Assembly: GCA_003521625.1 (NCBI GenBank) | Contig: DPHV01000035.1 | Span: 1-7,599, forward strand | Direction of reading: 5' to 3' | Source of the DNA: Ruminococcus sp. | GTDB taxonomy: Bacteria; Bacillota; Clostridia; Oscillospirales; Acutalibacteraceae | DNA length: 7,599 nt | Shown here: positions 5,140-7,599 of the stretch, in pieces | How the letters are laid out: every line of letters starts with the position of its first letter | How positions within the stretch are numbered: the first letter of the stretch is position 1 | Program-made: the position numbers and the translations under genes | The notes under the pieces: generated by a model | Databases searched by the model: none | The model's input: only the letters and a program-made list of their open reading frames with translations | What the model was told of the DNA's origin: nothing

Positions 5140-5829
5140 ATGAAAGAGACAATTTGCACAATTCCGATTAACGATATTTTTATGCCGAAGGACGGCTGTC
5201 CGATTTGCAGAATGGAAAAAATGCTCGAAGAACAGTATGTGAAATTTATTACGGGCGACGCAATGATGGAGCCGAACATAAGAATTGAAACAAACAAAAA
5301 AGGCTTTTGTCACAGACACTTTTCACAGATGTTTGAAAGCGGACAAAAGCTTCCCAACGCTCTTATTCTTGAAAGTCACCTTCAGGAAATCATCGACAAT
5401 TTTATGCCGAAAAAGCTGAAGGGTAAGCCAGACAAAAAACAGCTTGAAGGAATCAAAAACGAGCTTAATTCCTGCTATGTCTGCGACAGAATAGAGTGGG
5501 ATATGCGTCACTTTATGGCGACGATTTTCGTTGAATGGGCAAAGGGAGAGGAGTTTCACAGGCTCTACAACGAACAGCCGTTTATCTGCCTTAAGCACTA
5601 CTCCTTTATAATGGAAACAGCAACTGCAAAAGGCGGTATGCCGTCAAAGCATCTTGCTGATTTTCACTCTGAAACCGCCGCACTCACCAAGAATTATCTT
5701 GAGTCGCTTAAAGGCGACATAACTCATTTCTGCTCAATGTTTGACTACAGAAGCAAGGGGCAGGAATGGGGAACCTCAAAGGACTCAATTGAAAGAAGCA
5801 TAGAATTTTTAACAGGTGAAAAGCCCTGA
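5140..5829 (+). CDS. DUF6062 family protein with two CxxC/CxxH metal-site-like units
   Basis: This 229-residue cytoplasmic protein (no signal peptide or membrane segment) matches the DUF6062 family by recognition; its function is unknown. It contains two similar units. The first is Cys20-x2-Cys23 (CPIC) with Cys57-x2-His60 (CHRH). The second is Cys112-x2-Cys115 (CYVC) with Cys150-x2-His153 (CLKH). The spacing inside the units is 34 and 35 residues, which suggests an internal duplication and two zinc-ribbon-like sites; metal binding is inferred. The start is supported by GGGAGG 6 nt upstream. The gene stands alone between a divergent DNA glycosylase and a convergent phage-type unit, and ends at a strong terminator. 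The context does not fix a role. Confidence 0.85.
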   Translation: MKETICTIPINDIFMPKDGCPICRMEKMLEEQYVKFITGDAMMEPNIRIETNKKGFCHRHFSQMFESGQKLPNALILESHLQEIIDNFMPKKLKGKPDKKQLEGIKNELNSCYVCDRIEWDMRHFMATIFVEWAKGEEFHRLYNEQPFICLKHYSFIMETATAKGGMPSKHLADFHSETAALTKNYLESLKGDITHFCSMFDYRSKGQEWGTSKDSIERSIEFLTGEKP

Positions 5830-5880
5830 AAAAACAACAGGCTGACTGAAGTGTGTTTTCAGTCAGCCTTATTCTTATTT
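5830..5880. terminator. Bidirectional terminator between DUF6062 and the phage-type genes
   Basis: Perfect 12-bp arms AGGCTGACTGAA (5839-5850) and TTCAGTCAGCCT (5858-5869) enclose a 7-nt loop. TATTCTTATTT follows on the plus strand and GTTGTTTTTTC on the minus strand. It lies in the 45-bp gap between the two converging stop codons, so it can serve both genes. Confidence 0.85.
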
Positions 5881-6117
5881 GGCAGACGACTCTGCTACAG
5901 AAGGTGAATTTCCCCATACAGCAATTACTGCGTTGTAAAATTCGTCGGGCAGTTTAACCCTGAGCAATTCACGCTCTGTCTGCGTATTCATAAACGCATT
6001 GCGCACGTTCTCGCCGACCCTTATATCCGTTCCGTCAACCGTTATATACTGCTGTTTTAAAACCGATACGCTGTCGGTTGTCAGCATATCAAGTATGATT
6101 TTTTCTTTAATTTCCAT
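5875..6117 (-). CDS. Small phage-type hypothetical protein
   Basis: This 80-residue protein has no signal peptide or membrane helix, so it is not a holin. It reads as a compact domain: a short N-terminal helix, then VLKQQYITVDGTDIRVGENVRNAF, with a C-terminal LPDEFYNAVIAVWG. Small proteins of this style with a KQQYI.VDG core are often seen beside tail-fibre or baseplate genes in Firmicute siphophages; this is recognition, and no function is known. The start is supported by GGAGGC (6128-6123), 5 nt upstream. It begins 13 nt after the stop of the tail-fibre gene, so the two are co-transcribed, and it is the last gene before the bidirectional terminator. A role in tail-tip assembly is only a guess from context. 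Confidence 0.75.
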   Translation of the reverse strand: MEIKEKIILDMLTTDSVSVLKQQYITVDGTDIRVGENVRNAFMNTQTERELLRVKLPDEFYNAVIAVWGNSPSVAESSAK

Positions 6118-6130
6118 TTTTCGCCTCCGT

Positions 6131-7366
6131 TTATGATATTAAATACGACAGCGTATATGCCAGGGTTTCTCCGTCTGCATAGCTTAATGAGCTGTCCGAA
6201 AAAATACTTAATGTTGTATTGTTCTTATTAATTGCCCATATGCGGCTTACCCTTGAATTACTGACGCAAAGCTCTCTGGGATTAACCGTGTTTTTACAGA
6301 CGTAAGGCAGATTAATAAACATAACCTGACTTTTTGTGCCTGCATTAAAAACAATATTTACGTTTACCGTTACAACTCTGCCGACTCGCTGATATGTAAA
6401 ATCAGCACTCTTGACAATGTCGGCTGATGTTGTGTAAGGTGTAAGAGTTCCGCTGCCGGTTTCGACATTTGAGCTGTCGTATTTACTGCTTATGCCGGTT
6501 TTTACCTCATCGGCAAGCTTATCTGTTGTAACCGCTCCGTTTTGCAGATGGTTTGTGCTAATCTGATATTGTGCAATATTACTACCTGACACTGCACCGT
6601 TCGCAATCTTAAACGCAGTAATTGCACCGTTGGCAATTTTTTCATTTGTAACCGCCTTGCTTGCAATGTTATCGGTTGTTACAGCGCCTGAGGTGTTGTC
6701 GAGCTTACCGGACAAAGCTTCGTCAACCTCGCCGTAATCATAATAATAATCATGCAAATAGCCGATTGACGGATAATTAGCGTCCTCATCCGTGATTTTG
6801 TTTTTTTCCGCAACTTTATTTCCGATATTTTCACCGTCGGTAATGCCATAGCCTGCAAGAGTAGTCGCCTTGTCTGCTTTATTGTCAAGGTCGGTCTGTT
6901 TAATCTTTTCTACGTTTTCTTCAATCTGTGCCTGCTGTTTTTTCATTTCTTCAAGCGCCGCATAGGCTTCATCACGAAGCCGAACAGTTTCGGAATTGGG
7001 ATTTGCGTACTCCCTGTCCTCAACAGGCAGACTTTCGTCAGCGTAAAGCCTAACGATTTCGGTCTGAAACACGAGCCCGAATTTGTTTCTTCCCTCAATC
7101 TGAAGCTCAAAGTAGCCGTGTTTAAAGATGTCGTTTTTCTTGACAATCCACCTTATTTCCGTACCCTCGCCGTCGGGAACTGCATTGTCGGGCGTAATAG
7201 AGTTTACGCTTCCGTCTGCAAAGCGCAGGTGAAGCGTGTAGCTGATTGAATCGTCTGACACGCCTTTGATGTAGAAGTACTGGGTATAGGCGATGTTGTC
7301 GCCCGTAACTCCCACGCAATCAGTGTCATAACACTCAATCGGTTTTTTCATTTCGTATATAATCAT
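6131..7366 (-). CDS. Phage baseplate upper protein / tail fibre (receptor-binding type)
   Basis: This 411-residue structural protein has the layout of a siphophage BppU-like tail-tip protein. Residues 1-115 form a beta-rich N-terminal domain (FYIKGVSDDSISYTLHLRFADG, EIRWIVKKND, HGYFELQI) that in this family attaches to the baseplate. Residues about 128-158 are a Glu/Lys/Gln-rich coiled coil. Residues 163-177 hold a tail-fibre repeat motif (KADKATTLAGYGITD). Residues about 228-287 are six near-10-residue repeats of the AVTTDKIANG kind, which usually build a trimeric beta shaft. Residues about 300-411 form a beta-rich tip (RVGRVVTVNVNIVF) that probably meets the host surface. The start at 7366 is supported by GGAGGTG (7378-7372); Met6 is a less likely alternative. 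The next gene follows after 13 nt. Confidence 0.85.
   Translation of the reverse strand: MIIYEMKKPIECYDTDCVGVTGDNIAYTQYFYIKGVSDDSISYTLHLRFADGSVNSITPDNAVPDGEGTEIRWIVKKNDIFKHGYFELQIEGRNKFGLVFQTEIVRLYADESLPVEDREYANPNSETVRLRDEAYAALEEMKKQQAQIEENVEKIKQTDLDNKADKATTLAGYGITDGENIGNKVAEKNKITDEDANYPSIGYLHDYYYDYGEVDEALSGKLDNTSGAVTTDNIASKAVTNEKIANGAITAFKIANGAVSGSNIAQYQISTNHLQNGAVTTDKLADEVKTGISSKYDSSNVETGSGTLTPYTTSADIVKSADFTYQRVGRVVTVNVNIVFNAGTKSQVMFINLPYVCKNTVNPRELCVSNSRVSRIWAINKNNTTLSIFSDSSLSYADGETLAYTLSYLIS
6505..6685 (-). repeat. Decapeptide repeat ladder in the tail-fibre gene
   Basis: Residues about 228-287 break into GAVTTDNIASK, AVTNEKIANG, AITAFKIANG, AVSGSNIAQY, QISTNHLQNG and AVTTDKLADE. The hydrophobic residues recur at a fixed spacing, as in tail-fibre shafts that form a triple beta-helix or stack of beta turns. 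The DNA is diverged between copies. Confidence 0.7.
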
Positions 7367-7400
7367 TTTTTCACCTCCACTTACGGCGAAAAAAAGAAAA

Positions 7401-7424
7401 AAATTGCATAAATCTATGCAATTT
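7401..7424. repeat. Perfect 10-bp inverted repeat upstream of the tail-fibre gene
   Basis: AAATTGCATA (7401-7410) and TATGCAATTT (7415-7424) enclose a 4-nt loop. On the minus strand it is followed by TTTTCTTTTTTTC, so it resembles an AT-rich terminator, yet the tail-fibre ribosome site lies only about 22 nt further on. It could be an attenuator, an operator, or the terminator of a gene to the right of the window. Confidence 0.55.
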
Positions 7425-7453
7425 CCGAAAAAATAATTTTTATTTTTTATTTT

Positions 7454-7481
7454 AATTTAAACTTTACCTTGCTTTCGGCAA
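7454..7481 (-). promoter_or_regulatory. Weak candidate promoter for the phage-type unit
   Basis: TTGCCG (7481-7476), a 16-nt spacer and TAAATT (7459-7454) match the consensus at four of six positions each. It is upstream of the 7401-7424 hairpin, so a transcript from here would carry that hairpin in its leader. AT-rich sequence makes chance matches likely. Confidence 0.25.
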
Positions 7482-7487
7482 TCATTT

Positions 7488-7599
7488 GTAACGTTAAACG
7501 ATAATTTGCCGAGTGCCTCGGCTCGCAAATCGAGGGGAAAAGACAGTTTGTTTGGAGAAAATTGCAGCCCGAATTTTAAATTGATATATAGGTAACGTT
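7488..7599. repeat. Hairpin cluster between two GTAACGTT octamers
   Basis: GTAACGTT occurs at 7488-7495 and again at the window edge, 7592-7599. Between them GCCGAG-TGC-CTCGGC (7508-7522) is a perfect 6-bp hairpin overlapped by other pairings: ATTTGCCGAG with CTCGCAAAT, and CCTCG with CGAGG. No terminal inverted repeats or convincing gene were found. The right edge is cut, so the second octamer may belong to something longer. Confidence 0.4.

Noticed and set aside
7457..7597. Possible 3' end of a minus-strand gene entering from the right edge (46 codons open to TAA at 7457)
   Set aside because: Length is too short to judge, codon use includes many rare-looking CTA, CGA and TTG codons, and the frame crosses the hairpin cluster, which suggests intergenic repeat DNA. 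The sequence right of 7599 would settle it.

Overview
The window looks like chromosomal DNA from a gut-type Firmicute of the Ruminococcus/Oscillospiraceae group. The reasons are a moderate-to-low G+C content, strong GGAGG ribosome sites, secreted multimodular proteins with Thr/Pro/Glu linkers, a cohesin-like domain, a DUF6062 protein and a siphophage-type tail module. The genus is an inference; there is no rRNA or other marker in the window.

Left part (1-4211): two separately transcribed minus-strand genes encode exported carbohydrate-binding proteins. The first (1-1762, cut by the left edge) has a signal peptide, a CBM26-like domain, three about 100-residue repeats of a type I cannot name, a TEP-rich linker and the start of a module also found in the second gene. 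The second (2152-3876) has a signal peptide, a cohesin-like domain and four tandem starch-binding-like modules. Together they look like non-catalytic parts of a starch-binding (amylosome-like) apparatus. The intergene at 1763-2151 holds a good promoter, a 141-bp imperfect inverted-repeat element and the second gene's terminator. The intergene at 3877-4211 holds a strong extended -10 promoter and an approximately 135-nt leader with three Shine-Dalgarno-like motifs.

Middle (4212-5870): an OGG1-type 8-oxoguanine DNA glycosylase (minus) and a DUF6062 protein with two CxxC/CxxH units (plus) diverge from a compact 91-bp intergene with overlapping extended -10 promoters. A bidirectional terminator closes the DUF6062 gene and the next, converging unit.

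Right part (5875-7599): a two-gene minus-strand unit encodes a phage baseplate-upper-protein/tail-fibre protein and a small phage-type protein. It directly abuts the host-type genes with no lysis genes visible. Upstream of it (7367-7599) are a perfect 10-bp hairpin, a GC-rich hairpin cluster and a repeated GTAACGTT octamer. This looks like the edge of a prophage or a phage remnant.
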